A stretch of DNA of 11,839 nt from JBDSYA01 sp039925865. Lineage in GTDB: Bacteria; Bacteroidota; Ignavibacteria; Tepidaquicellales; Tepidaquicellaceae. Both the position numbers and the translations under genes were made by a program. The DNA lies in the NCBI GenBank assembly GCA_039925865.1, contig JBDSYA010000293.1, positions 1-11,839 of the forward strand, read 5' to 3'. The notes below the pieces were generated by a model. The model did not search any database, was not told where the DNA came from, and saw nothing but the letters and a program-made list of their open reading frames with translations. Positions 1 through 7,200 of the stretch are shown here, piece after piece. Numbering within the stretch: the stretch's first letter is position 1; the number at the start of each line of letters is the position of its first letter.

Positions 1-2191
1 CATATTTGTAAAATATAACTTCATCGATCTTACTTAAATATCTTCCGTTGAAATTAATGTTAAAGCCTGAGTATTTAAAGTTCACGGCAAAATTAAAATT
101 ATGTCTGGGTTTATAAGGAAGAAATTCGTCAGGACGGTTTTCAGAAAGATCTTTCGCGTCAAGATATGTGTAACCTATATTAAAATAATAATCAACCGGA
201 CTGCTTAGAAGCTTAAACTTTGAAGAATAATCCATATAAAACTCGAATCCCTTTATCTGCGCGCGTGCAACGTTTCGCACCTGAAACGGACCGTATAAGC
301 TGCTTCCTGTATTTACATATTGAATCAGATTATTATAGTCATTGAAGAAAAACGAAACATCTGCAGTAAAACGGTTCTTATATTGTTTCTTTATTCCGAT
401 CTCGAAAGAAAGCATTTCCTCAGGTCTGAGGTCAGGATTATAAATAAATTCAAATCCACCGAACAACTCTTTCTTAAAATATATTTCTGCAATTGACGGG
501 GCTCTGAATGCCCTTCCGCCCAGTATTCGTAGTGAGGTATTAGTAAAAATTTTATTTAAAGTAACAGGCGTAAATACAAATGACAGCTTTGGGCTTAACT
601 GAACTGATCTTACCCCCGAAACAATTTTATTGTAATCCAGTCTCAAACCTGCTGTTGAGGACAAGATCGTTTTTCCGTTCTTATCGTTTAATATATTCAT
701 TTGTTCCTGAAGAAATATCCCGGTGTTATTCATCTGCTGATTGCCATATAATATAACTGATGGATACGATCTTACTATGTTCATTTGAAAATCAAAACCG
801 GCTATCAGATAATTATTTCTTCCCAGCTTAAAATCGATTTGAGTAATGTTGCCGGCATTGTATGAATTAATATAAGTATTTAGTCCGCTTCCTGTATCTG
901 CGAACTGTAACGACACAGGATTATTAGGATTATAAAAAGAATTGCTCTTCAGATTGTAGTAGTAAAATCTTGAAGTATATTTTGAACTGGAATTTGGAAT
1001 TGCCCTGTAAAAAAGATCGTAACTTTGTGTCTGCTTTTGTATCTTGTCGCCAATATAAACATTTGCAACTTTAAACGGCTCTGCAACACTTCCGCCTTCT
1101 TTCCTCCAGTAATGAGGAAAACCACTATGTGAATTTGTATACTGAATGGTTGCTTCAAGATCCCGGTTACTTAACACATCATATGTAAATTTTCCCGTCA
1201 CACTGTAGAAGTCATAATTAGTCTGTTGTGCATGGCCTTCATTATTTAAATAATTTAAATTCAGAAGGTAAGAAAACTTTTTAATGGTATTACTGTGCAA
1301 TATATCACCACCGGAAAAAGATAAGAGCCTGTTTGTAAATCTGAGGCTGTCATTTAATTTTTCATAAAAACCGTAATTGAGATTAACACTGGTCGAAGGT
1401 TTGTATGACGGTTTTTTTGTGATCACATTGATTACTCCGCCTATTGCACTCGATCCGTAAAGTGATGAAAAAGCTCCCTTTACAATTTCAGTTCTCTCGA
1501 TCAGTGATACCGGTATTAAAGACCATAATGCTCCTTTGGAATCACCTGTGAGTGAAGGCCTTCCGTCAAGAAGAAGAAGTACACGATTGCCAATCCCGCC
1601 CCCTGCAACATCAGATGAGCCACGTATCGATAACGAATTTACATTTATACCGTTGCTGCGATTAACAGTTATACCATTTACTTCTTCGAGCACATTATCA
1701 AAAGTAAGGATATTTTTATTTGAAATTTCATCCGAGTTTATAATTGATATAGATGAAGGAGTTTGTTGAAGTGTGATCTCGGTCTTAGTAGCAGTTACAT
1801 TTATCTTTTCAGTTTCAATATCCGACTGTTCGAGAAAAATATTATAGATTTTAATTTCAAACGTCCCGATATTGATAATACTTCTAAATTCATTGTATCC
1901 TACATAGCCTGCAGTAATTTTATAATCCCCATTCTGAATATTTATAAATTCATAATTCCCTGAGTTATCAGTCCGGGTTTGTAAAAAATCATCTGAGTTT
2001 TCTTTACTAAGCTTAACATTTACAAGACTCAGCACAGAATTATTTTCCTTATCTATCAACCTTCCTCTTAAAACAAATGTACCCTGCGCAAAGATATTTT
2101 CATTTAAAAAAATACAAAAGCAAAGCAGGATCATCATTATAATGCTCCTGCTAAGTTTGTAATAAGATTTGTTTTTAGAAAAGATGTTCAT
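1..2191 (-). CDS. TonB-dependent outer-membrane receptor, 3' end cut by window edge
   Basis: Outer-membrane receptor for TonB-driven uptake of an unidentified ligand. The frame stays open for about 730 codons from the ATG at 2191 to the left edge; I read it through without finding a stop or frameshift. Residues 1-35 form a signal peptide ending near IFAQG. Residues ~37-120 look like a carboxypeptidase-regulatory-like (transthyretin-fold) domain, with DNSGNYEF and GDYKITAGYVGY. The plug follows at ~135-260, with NVLEEVNGITV, LSIRG, LLLLDGRPS, IERTEIVKGAFSSLYGSSAIGG and VINVITKKP. The rest is beta-barrel, including GGRAFRAPSIAEIY, NPDLRPEE and PYKPRHNF, which normally sit in the last third of such receptors. 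By family architecture roughly 80-90 C-terminal residues lie outside the window. It starts six bases after the lipoprotein stop, so the two are probably co-transcribed. No Shine-Dalgarno sequence is visible before this ATG. The ligand (iron complex, cobalamin, other) cannot be told from the sequence. Confidence 0.93.
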   Translation of the reverse strand, partial: MNIFSKNKSYYKLSRSIIMMILLCFCIFLNENIFAQGTFVLRGRLIDKENNSVLSLVNVKLSKENSDDFLQTRTDNSGNYEFINIQNGDYKITAGYVGYNEFRSIINIGTFEIKIYNIFLEQSDIETEKINVTATKTEITLQQTPSSISIINSDEISNKNILTFDNVLEEVNGITVNRSNGINVNSLSIRGSSDVAGGGIGNRVLLLLDGRPSLTGDSKGALWSLIPVSLIERTEIVKGAFSSLYGSSAIGGVINVITKKPSYKPSTSVNLNYGFYEKLNDSLRFTNRLLSFSGGDILHSNTIKKFSYLLNLNYLNNEGHAQQTNYDFYSVTGKFTYDVLSNRDLEATIQYTNSHSGFPHYWRKEGGSVAEPFKVANVYIGDKIQKQTQSYDLFYRAIPNSSSKYTSRFYYYNLKSNSFYNPNNPVSLQFADTGSGLNTYINSYNAGNITQIDFKLGRNNYLIAGFDFQMNIVRSYPSVILYGNQQMNNTGIFLQEQMNILNDKNGKTILSSTAGLRLDYNKIVSGVRSVQLSPKLSFVFTPVTLNKIFTNTSLRILGGRAFRAPSIAEIYFKKELFGGFEFIYNPDLRPEEMLSFEIGIKKQYKNRFTADVSFFFNDYNNLIQYVNTGSSLYGPFQVRNVARAQIKGFEFYMDYSSKFKLLSSPVDYYFNIGYTYLDAKDLSENRPDEFLPYKPRHNFNFAVNFKYSGFNINFNGRYLSKIDEVIFYKY

Positions 2192-2197
2192 TGAATG

Positions 2198-2722
2198 TTA
2201 GTAAACTTTTTTCGTTGTATCTGACCATGACAGCATATTTATTCCTTCTGTTCCCTGATTCTCAGCACCAATAGTGGCTTTAAGTGGAGGACTTAGAAAA
2301 CAACTGGAACCCGCGCCATTTAAAAATCTTGCTGTATCACATCCATAAACCGACATTATCGGGCTTTGCCCACCGGTAATTTTTCTGAAGCCGACTGAAA
2401 CTACATAATCTCCGGGATTGAGGTCTTTCAATTTGTAATTATAACTCTTATTCAGAATATTGTTTGTGCGGCTGACCCTGATGGTATCAAATGAGGCAGG
2501 ACCGCCCATTGGTGGCCAGCCCGCCGAAGGATATGCTGAAATTAGATAAGTGCCTCCTGATAAAATAAAATTAGTGTCTACAAAATTTACAGTGCCGTTG
2601 ATAGTCTTAATTTCCGGCCCGGTGGGTGTAATAATTTTATCGTCGGAACAGCTGTAAACTGTGAAAAGTAAAACTGACATTATTATTGCAGGAAAGAACG
2701 ATGATTGAAATTTGTTTCGCAT
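2198..2722 (-). CDS. Small exported lipoprotein paired with the TonB receptor
   Basis: A 174-residue predicted lipoprotein of unknown function. The start at 2722 is chosen over an in-frame ATG at 2770 because a clear AGGAG lies five bases before it, and because it places a normal signal peptide at the N-terminus (MRNKFQ, a hydrophobic stretch, then VYSC as lipobox with Cys25). After an S/D/K linker the protein looks all-beta. INGTVNFVDTNF, YNYKLKDLNPGDYVVSVGF and similar segments resemble a transthyretin/carboxypeptidase-regulatory fold. A distinctive C-terminal part contains two further cysteines (YGCDTARF and SSCFLSPPL), which could form a disulfide. It ends with GINMLSWSDTTKKVY. It lies directly upstream of the TonB receptor, so a role as surface or periplasmic partner of that receptor is a reasonable inference. 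I do not recognise a named family. Confidence 0.85.
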   Translation of the reverse strand: MRNKFQSSFFPAIIMSVLLFTVYSCSDDKIITPTGPEIKTINGTVNFVDTNFILSGGTYLISAYPSAGWPPMGGPASFDTIRVSRTNNILNKSYNYKLKDLNPGDYVVSVGFRKITGGQSPIMSVYGCDTARFLNGAGSSCFLSPPLKATIGAENQGTEGINMLSWSDTTKKVY

Positions 2723-2727
2723 TTTTT

Positions 2728-2732
2728 CTCCT
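2728..2732 (-). promoter_or_regulatory. Shine-Dalgarno site of the lipoprotein gene
   Basis: On the minus strand the sequence reads AGGAG, then five bases, then ATG at 2722. It fixes the lipoprotein start at 2722 rather than 2770. It is the only strong ribosome binding site I see in the window; the other genes start after AT-rich leaders without one, as is usual in Bacteroidota-like genomes. Confidence 0.7.
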
Positions 2733-3151
2733 GTGTGATTAATTAAATTTGATTTAAACAACATGTACATGGATATTTTAATTTTCTAATTCTGATATAT
2801 TGTAGGAAGATGTGACGACAAGTATATCGTAGATTTAATTCTGAAGATTTCGAAAGTAGATACTCTTTTTCTATTGTAAGATTTATTATTACCAACTCTG
2901 TGTGTATCCTTCAGTAAATTTCAGACAATTCAATATAAGCTTTAAAATTATTCTTTCCCTACTATATAACGACTCTTAAACTTCTTTATACACTCTGAAC
3001 TATTTTTGAGATAAATTTTTCTTTTAGAATTTATATAGTTTGCTAACATTACTTCTGTAATATGGTTTCAAAATATTATCATTTTTAAAATCATATTTAA
3101 CCGGTCGATAAACTTTAAATATATTAAGTGAAAAGTCTGCAATTAATTTTA

Positions 3152-3183
3152 CAAATATATTTTTTATTGGGATTATGTTCAAT
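3152..3183 (-). promoter_or_regulatory. Possible Bacteroidota-type promoter for the lipoprotein-receptor unit
   Basis: On the minus strand positions 3159-3152 read TATATTTG, an exact match to the Bacteroidota -7 consensus TAnnTTTG. Twenty bases upstream is ATTG (3183-3180), three of four bases of the -33 TTTG element at a suitable spacing. If used, transcription would begin near 3145 and give a leader of roughly 420 bases before the lipoprotein. Chance matches are common in sequence this AT-rich, so this is only a candidate. Confidence 0.28.
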
Positions 3184-3191
3184 TTAGAAAT

Positions 3192-4370
3192 TTATATCAC
3201 CCGTAATAAATATCCCTTCAGATATTTTGTTTCATTCATTTGTGGAAGGACCGGATGATCAAATGAACAGTTTGAAGTTTCAATTATCTGAATTATTCTG
3301 CCTGCTTCATTGGCACTCTTAATTAGTACATCTTCAAAGTTTTTTTCATTGATATGATGTGAACAGGAAAATGTAAAAAGCATTGAATTAGGTTTGAGAA
3401 GTTTCATAGCTTTATAATTTAATTCCTGATAACCGCGTAATGCAGGTATCAGATTCTTCTTCGACTTTGTAAATGACGGAGGATCAACTATGATTACATC
3501 AAATCTTTCTTTTGTCTGAAACAGGTCATTCATAAAATCAAAAACATCCTTGCTTACAAAATTTATTTTCTCAAATCCATTGATTGCGGCATTTTCCTTT
3601 GCCATTGATATCGAATGATCTGAAGAATCGACTGCAGTTATTTCAGATGCATTTGCGAAAGCTGCATTCAAAGCAAAACCGCCTTCGTTGCAGTACAGAT
3701 CAAGTATTTTATATTTATCATTAATATAATTTCTTAAAAGCTTCCTGTTCCCCGCCTGATCGAGATAAAAGCCGGTCTTCTGTCCTTTCATCAGGTCGAT
3801 CTTATATTTGATCCCATCGATGCTGACGACAAAAGTTTTATCTTCACTTTCCGTAATGTCAAATAATATCTCTTCTGTTTTTTCCAGGCCTTCCAAAGTA
3901 CGAAGTTCATTATTGTTTTTTTCAACTATCAGAACGGCCTTGAAATTTTCAATGAGTATTTCTTTGATCACATCTTTATATTCATTCATACCGATGGAAA
4001 AGATCTGAATTGAATATCTGTCTTCGAATTTGTCAATGATCAGTCCCGGAAGCAGATCACTTTCACTGTTAACCATCCTGTAAACATCCCGCGAAGGATA
4101 AACTTTTTTTCTCAGAGAATTTGCCATGCTGATCCTTTTAAAAAAGAATGTTTTGTCGATCTCCTCATCTTTATCAGTCAAATGCCTGAATGCTATCAGA
4201 GAATTTTTATTGTAAAATCCTTTTCCCAAGAAATTGTTTCCCGCGTAAAGCTCGGCAACTTCTCCGTTTTTCTGAATATCTTCGATCTTGTCTATTTCAT
4301 TGCTGAATATCCATTGATGACCAACTAACAGCCTTCGCTCTTCATTCTTCTTTAAGAATATTTTTCCCAT
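3192..4370 (-). CDS. rlmI: Class I SAM-dependent rRNA (cytosine-5) methyltransferase, RlmI family
   Basis: Predicted cytosolic methyltransferase that adds a methyl group from S-adenosylmethionine to C5 of a cytosine in 23S rRNA, by analogy with E. coli RlmI (C1962). Its 392 residues match the family length (RlmI is 396). An N-terminal PUA-like domain (1 to ~70, with GHQWIFSNEI) is followed by RMVNSESDLLPGLIIDKF at 98-114, a typical segment of this family, and by GQKTGFYLDQ at 196-205. The Rossmann methyltransferase domain has SAM motif I LDLYCNEGGF at 223-232, motif IV VDPPSFTKSKK at 295-305, and motif VI FSCSHH at 334-339, where Cys336 fits the catalytic nucleophile. It is last in a three-gene run with bshC and the glycosyltransferase, 28 bases after the latter. 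The family is clear; the exact rRNA position modified is inferred. Confidence 0.9.
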   Translation of the reverse strand: MGKIFLKKNEERRLLVGHQWIFSNEIDKIEDIQKNGEVAELYAGNNFLGKGFYNKNSLIAFRHLTDKDEEIDKTFFFKRISMANSLRKKVYPSRDVYRMVNSESDLLPGLIIDKFEDRYSIQIFSIGMNEYKDVIKEILIENFKAVLIVEKNNNELRTLEGLEKTEEILFDITESEDKTFVVSIDGIKYKIDLMKGQKTGFYLDQAGNRKLLRNYINDKYKILDLYCNEGGFALNAAFANASEITAVDSSDHSISMAKENAAINGFEKINFVSKDVFDFMNDLFQTKERFDVIIVDPPSFTKSKKNLIPALRGYQELNYKAMKLLKPNSMLFTFSCSHHINEKNFEDVLIKSANEAGRIIQIIETSNCSFDHPVLPQMNETKYLKGYLLRVI

Positions 4371-4398
4371 TATTAATTATAATTAATAAAACTTTTAT

Positions 4399-5343
4399 CT
4401 ATATATTGTTAGCATTTAATTTCAGGTCAAGCATGCATTTAAAATGTTTTTCAGGACAGCTTTCTCTTCCGATATGAGTACATGGCCTGCATTTCAAATT
4501 TTTGTTTTCAATCACTATGGAGTCTTTTAACTGAGGATAAAATCCAAACTCTTTTACCGTTGATCCGAATATTGCTACTACCCTCTTCCCTATTGCCTCA
4601 GAAAAATGCAGGATCGCACTATCATTGCAAATTACATATTCACTGTTGTATAAAATGTTTGCAAGAGATTTCATGTTCAGCTTTCCGCAAAGATTCATGA
4701 CATTGATACATTTCGATTCAATATACGCGCATGTTTCAAGATCTTTTTTTGAATTGTCACCCACGAGTATAACTTTCTTATTTCCAAGTTTTATAATATA
4801 GTCAATAAATCCGTCAGCAGGGTAAGTTTTTGTAAAATGCCTCGACGTAGGAGACACGACTATGTATTTCCCATCCGTTATATTGTCTTTACTGAACAAA
4901 AGCTTACTTTCTGAAAACTTTAAATCATCTTCATTTGAATATTTTTTAATCGTAAGCAGATATTTCTGATAAACAGGAATAATCTGATTGAATAAATTAA
5001 TTTTAAATTTTACTAAAAAATATTTTTTCAGATTTTCTTTTTTATATGTTAAAATTTCTTTACCATTATTCCTGCTAAGATAAATACTCCTGAGATTTTT
5101 GTGAATGTCAATTACCAGGTCGTACTTTTCATTCTGTATAATATTTTTCAGATCTTTTATTGAGTTATTAAATAGCATTATCCTGTCCACATCAGGATTC
5201 ATCTTTAAAATTTCTTCATAATCTTTCTTTGTCAGAAAATGCACCTGAGCATCAGGAAATTTTTCTTTCAGTTTTTTCAGAAGGGGGAAGGATAGGATTA
5301 TGTCTCCTAAAGAGGAAAGTCTTATAACTAATATTTTTTTCAT
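4399..5343 (-). CDS. Glycosyltransferase family 9 (heptosyltransferase-like) protein
   Basis: A 314-residue GT-B-fold glycosyltransferase of family GT9, the ADP-heptose:LPS heptosyltransferase family. It probably adds a sugar to the lipopolysaccharide core at the inner face of the inner membrane. The N-terminal lobe opens with KKILVIRLSSLGDIILSFPLL, where Asp14 in SSLGD matches the conserved catalytic-site aspartate. FPDAQVHFLTKKDYEEIL is also typical. The C-terminal nucleotide-sugar lobe contains VVSPTSRHFTKTYP, KKVILVGD and the strongly conserved CNDSAILHFSEAIGKRVVAIFG. Near the end are four cysteines (285, 288, 296, 303) in CRPCTHIGRESC and KCM, as in many Bacteroidota GT9 proteins. It starts 24 bases after the bshC stop and ends 28 bases before the methyltransferase. 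No other LPS gene is nearby, so donor and acceptor remain unknown. Confidence 0.88.
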   Translation of the reverse strand: MKKILVIRLSSLGDIILSFPLLKKLKEKFPDAQVHFLTKKDYEEILKMNPDVDRIMLFNNSIKDLKNIIQNEKYDLVIDIHKNLRSIYLSRNNGKEILTYKKENLKKYFLVKFKINLFNQIIPVYQKYLLTIKKYSNEDDLKFSESKLLFSKDNITDGKYIVVSPTSRHFTKTYPADGFIDYIIKLGNKKVILVGDNSKKDLETCAYIESKCINVMNLCGKLNMKSLANILYNSEYVICNDSAILHFSEAIGKRVVAIFGSTVKEFGFYPQLKDSIVIENKNLKCRPCTHIGRESCPEKHFKCMLDLKLNANNI

Positions 5344-5367
5344 CTTGTGTAATAATTAAAAAAAATA

Positions 5368-7029
5368 TTAGTTAACGGAAACCTGCGGGCTCGCATTAAT
5401 AAGCTGGTGATTATGATCATCGATCTTAATATCATTAAACATGGTATCAATTAATTCAATGCTGTACTTATTCAGATAATATACAATGTTATAAACTCTC
5501 TCCTGAAGATTTTCTCCCGGAAATACATACAGCAAAACCTTTTGCAACTGATTGGAGATTACTTCATTTTGACGGGACTGGGATGTTATGAATTTTTCCT
5601 TTGCAACATTCAGCGATTCAATGTACTGCTGATTTCTTTTTGAAAATGCTGCTGAATTAACAGGATCTATTTTAACAAGCTCTTTCTCATATGTATAAAA
5701 CAAAGCCGTCAGCTCTTCTTTCATATTTGAAAATATTTCCTCAGAATCTGTATCCGAAATATTTTTAATGAGCTTCCTGCTTAATTCTTTTTCATTGAAC
5801 AGCTCTTCAAAACTGATATTATATTTTTCTAAAAAATTTTTAACCCTGCCTTCGATCAAAGTTACAGATGTCCTGGGATAAACAACGGGCATCGCAACAT
5901 TAAAAAATTTATAAACACCTTTGAACTGAGCGAAATATGAAACCTCCGAAGGTCCTCCTACATACGCTACAGTTGGAAGCAAATAATCCTGGCAAATGGG
6001 CCGTGTTACTACATTCCAGCTGAACCGCTCAGGATTTGTTTCAAGCAGATCAAACAATTCCTCTTTAGTAAATTTAGTGCGGGAATGTTTCAACGCGTAA
6101 ATGCTATTTTCGCGGGGCTCAATAAGGTAACGATTGCCTTCATGAATATAAAATATATTAATTGCTTTTGGCTTAACCTGCGCCTGGTAGCTTTCCTCCA
6201 GCTCAACCGTTGTATTAATAACAATTTCACATACAGCCGGTGAAGTCCTTAGTTCAGTTTCAAAAACAGGTTTCAATAATTTTTTAATTTCAGGATCTGA
6301 AGGGTCAATAAAAATAATTCCTCTGTCTCCCAGCAATGAATTTACAAATCCTGTAAAAGATGATTTAAAATTTATTTCAGGCCTGTATGAATCTCTTATC
6401 ATTGTGAAAATACTTTCGGTGAAATCGGTTTTATTCAACGAACCTTCCAGTTCATTTACAAAAGTATCTATGTATTCATCAAATATCAAATTACCTGAAG
6501 GCTTAAGATATTTATCAGATTCTAATCCCTTTTCATAATATTTTATATTCTTAATTTCATTATCTTTGGAAATAATGTTTATGTTATTTATTTCCTGAAA
6601 ATCGTGGTCATCCGCTTCAAGCCAGAATACAGGCACAAATTTATAATCTGAAAATTTATCATTGAGCTTTTTTGAAAGTTGAACAGTGTTGATTATTTTA
6701 AGAATTGTATAAAACGGACCGGTAAGAAGGCCAAGCTGCTGGCCGGTTACAACAGCGAATGTATTGTGATCTTTAAGGAGATTGAGATTGTCGAATGTCT
6801 TTATTCCTGATTTGAAACTCCTATTCTGGGTATTTAAAATATCACAAACATCATTCCGAAAAAAATTCTTACCGGTTTCATGAGTCTCTTTTTTCGTTTC
6901 AATACACTTGAAAAAATCTTCAAAATTTTTGTAATCATATTCATAATACTTCCTGACAGTTTCAAAATTATTTATATAGTCGAGAAAAAGTTCGTTAAAT
7001 GTTGGAAGAGAGGTAAATGGAATGGACAT
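5368..7029 (-). CDS. bshC: Bacillithiol biosynthesis cysteine-adding enzyme BshC
   Basis: Predicted last step of bacillithiol synthesis: joining cysteine to glucosaminyl-malate in the cytosol. The 553-residue protein is close to the usual BshC length (about 540). Family hallmarks appear in order: SIPFTSLPTFNELFLDYINNF at the N-terminus, VVTGQQLGLLTGPFYTILK at ~93-111, PVFWLEADDHDFQEIN at ~133-148, GIIFIDPSD at ~237-245, and TRPICQDYLLPTVAYVGGP then SEVSYFAQ at ~342-368, followed by VVYPRTSVTL. The C-terminal part is helical and rich in charged residues, consistent with the coiled-coil domain. I chose the ATG at 7029 because BshC proteins begin just before the IPF segment; an in-frame ATG at 7062 would add 11 residues. 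It is first in the run bshC-GT9-methyltransferase. No bshA or bshB is in the window, so the pathway must be completed elsewhere. Confidence 0.94.
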   Translation of the reverse strand: MSIPFTSLPTFNELFLDYINNFETVRKYYEYDYKNFEDFFKCIETKKETHETGKNFFRNDVCDILNTQNRSFKSGIKTFDNLNLLKDHNTFAVVTGQQLGLLTGPFYTILKIINTVQLSKKLNDKFSDYKFVPVFWLEADDHDFQEINNINIISKDNEIKNIKYYEKGLESDKYLKPSGNLIFDEYIDTFVNELEGSLNKTDFTESIFTMIRDSYRPEINFKSSFTGFVNSLLGDRGIIFIDPSDPEIKKLLKPVFETELRTSPAVCEIVINTTVELEESYQAQVKPKAINIFYIHEGNRYLIEPRENSIYALKHSRTKFTKEELFDLLETNPERFSWNVVTRPICQDYLLPTVAYVGGPSEVSYFAQFKGVYKFFNVAMPVVYPRTSVTLIEGRVKNFLEKYNISFEELFNEKELSRKLIKNISDTDSEEIFSNMKEELTALFYTYEKELVKIDPVNSAAFSKRNQQYIESLNVAKEKFITSQSRQNEVISNQLQKVLLYVFPGENLQERVYNIVYYLNKYSIELIDTMFNDIKIDDHNHQLINASPQVSVN

Positions 7030-7200
7030 TAATATGCTTAATTTTGATGAAAAATTAATCATTAATATTCAAATAAGAAATTTATTAATTTATTATACAT
7101 TCAATATACTTTTATCAATTGAGGACAAATTAATTCTTTCATTGATCATTCAATTATTTCCATACAATCAGATTTTTAAATTAAAAAATACAAATACAAA

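Larger units (their letters stand above)
2723..3191. other. Gene-free region, likely leader of the lipoprotein-receptor unit
   Basis: About 470 bases lie between the methyltransferase stop and the lipoprotein start, the longest gap in the window. I find no plausible gene on either strand, no tRNA-like cloverleaf, no strong GC-rich hairpin and no recognisable riboswitch; in particular it lacks the larger GC-rich structure expected of a cobalamin riboswitch. It is very AT-rich. A possible promoter sits at its far end (3152-3183). No intrinsic terminator is visible for the methyltransferase operon that ends at 3192, so read-through into this region is possible. Confidence 0.55.

Noticed and set aside
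1536..1963. Two plus-strand open frames within the receptor gene region.
   Set aside because: They lie opposite the signal, regulatory-like and plug-coding part of the TonB receptor, which reads as a clear protein on the minus strand; their products resemble nothing.
2829..2861. GTAGAT repeated at 2829-2834 and 2856-2861 in the leader, as a possible operator pair.
   Set aside because: Only six bases, not palindromic, and expected by chance in a region of this length and composition.
3100..3118. Palindrome-like ACCGGT with flanking TTTA/TAAA as a terminator of the methyltransferase operon.
   Set aside because: The flanking pairs are interrupted by mismatches and the core leaves almost no loop, so a stable hairpin is not supported.
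7039..7046. TAATTTTG on the plus strand as a promoter -7 element for the beta-helix gene.
   Set aside because: It matches TAnnTTTG but has no -33 element at the right distance and lies 155 bases from the start; chance match is likely.
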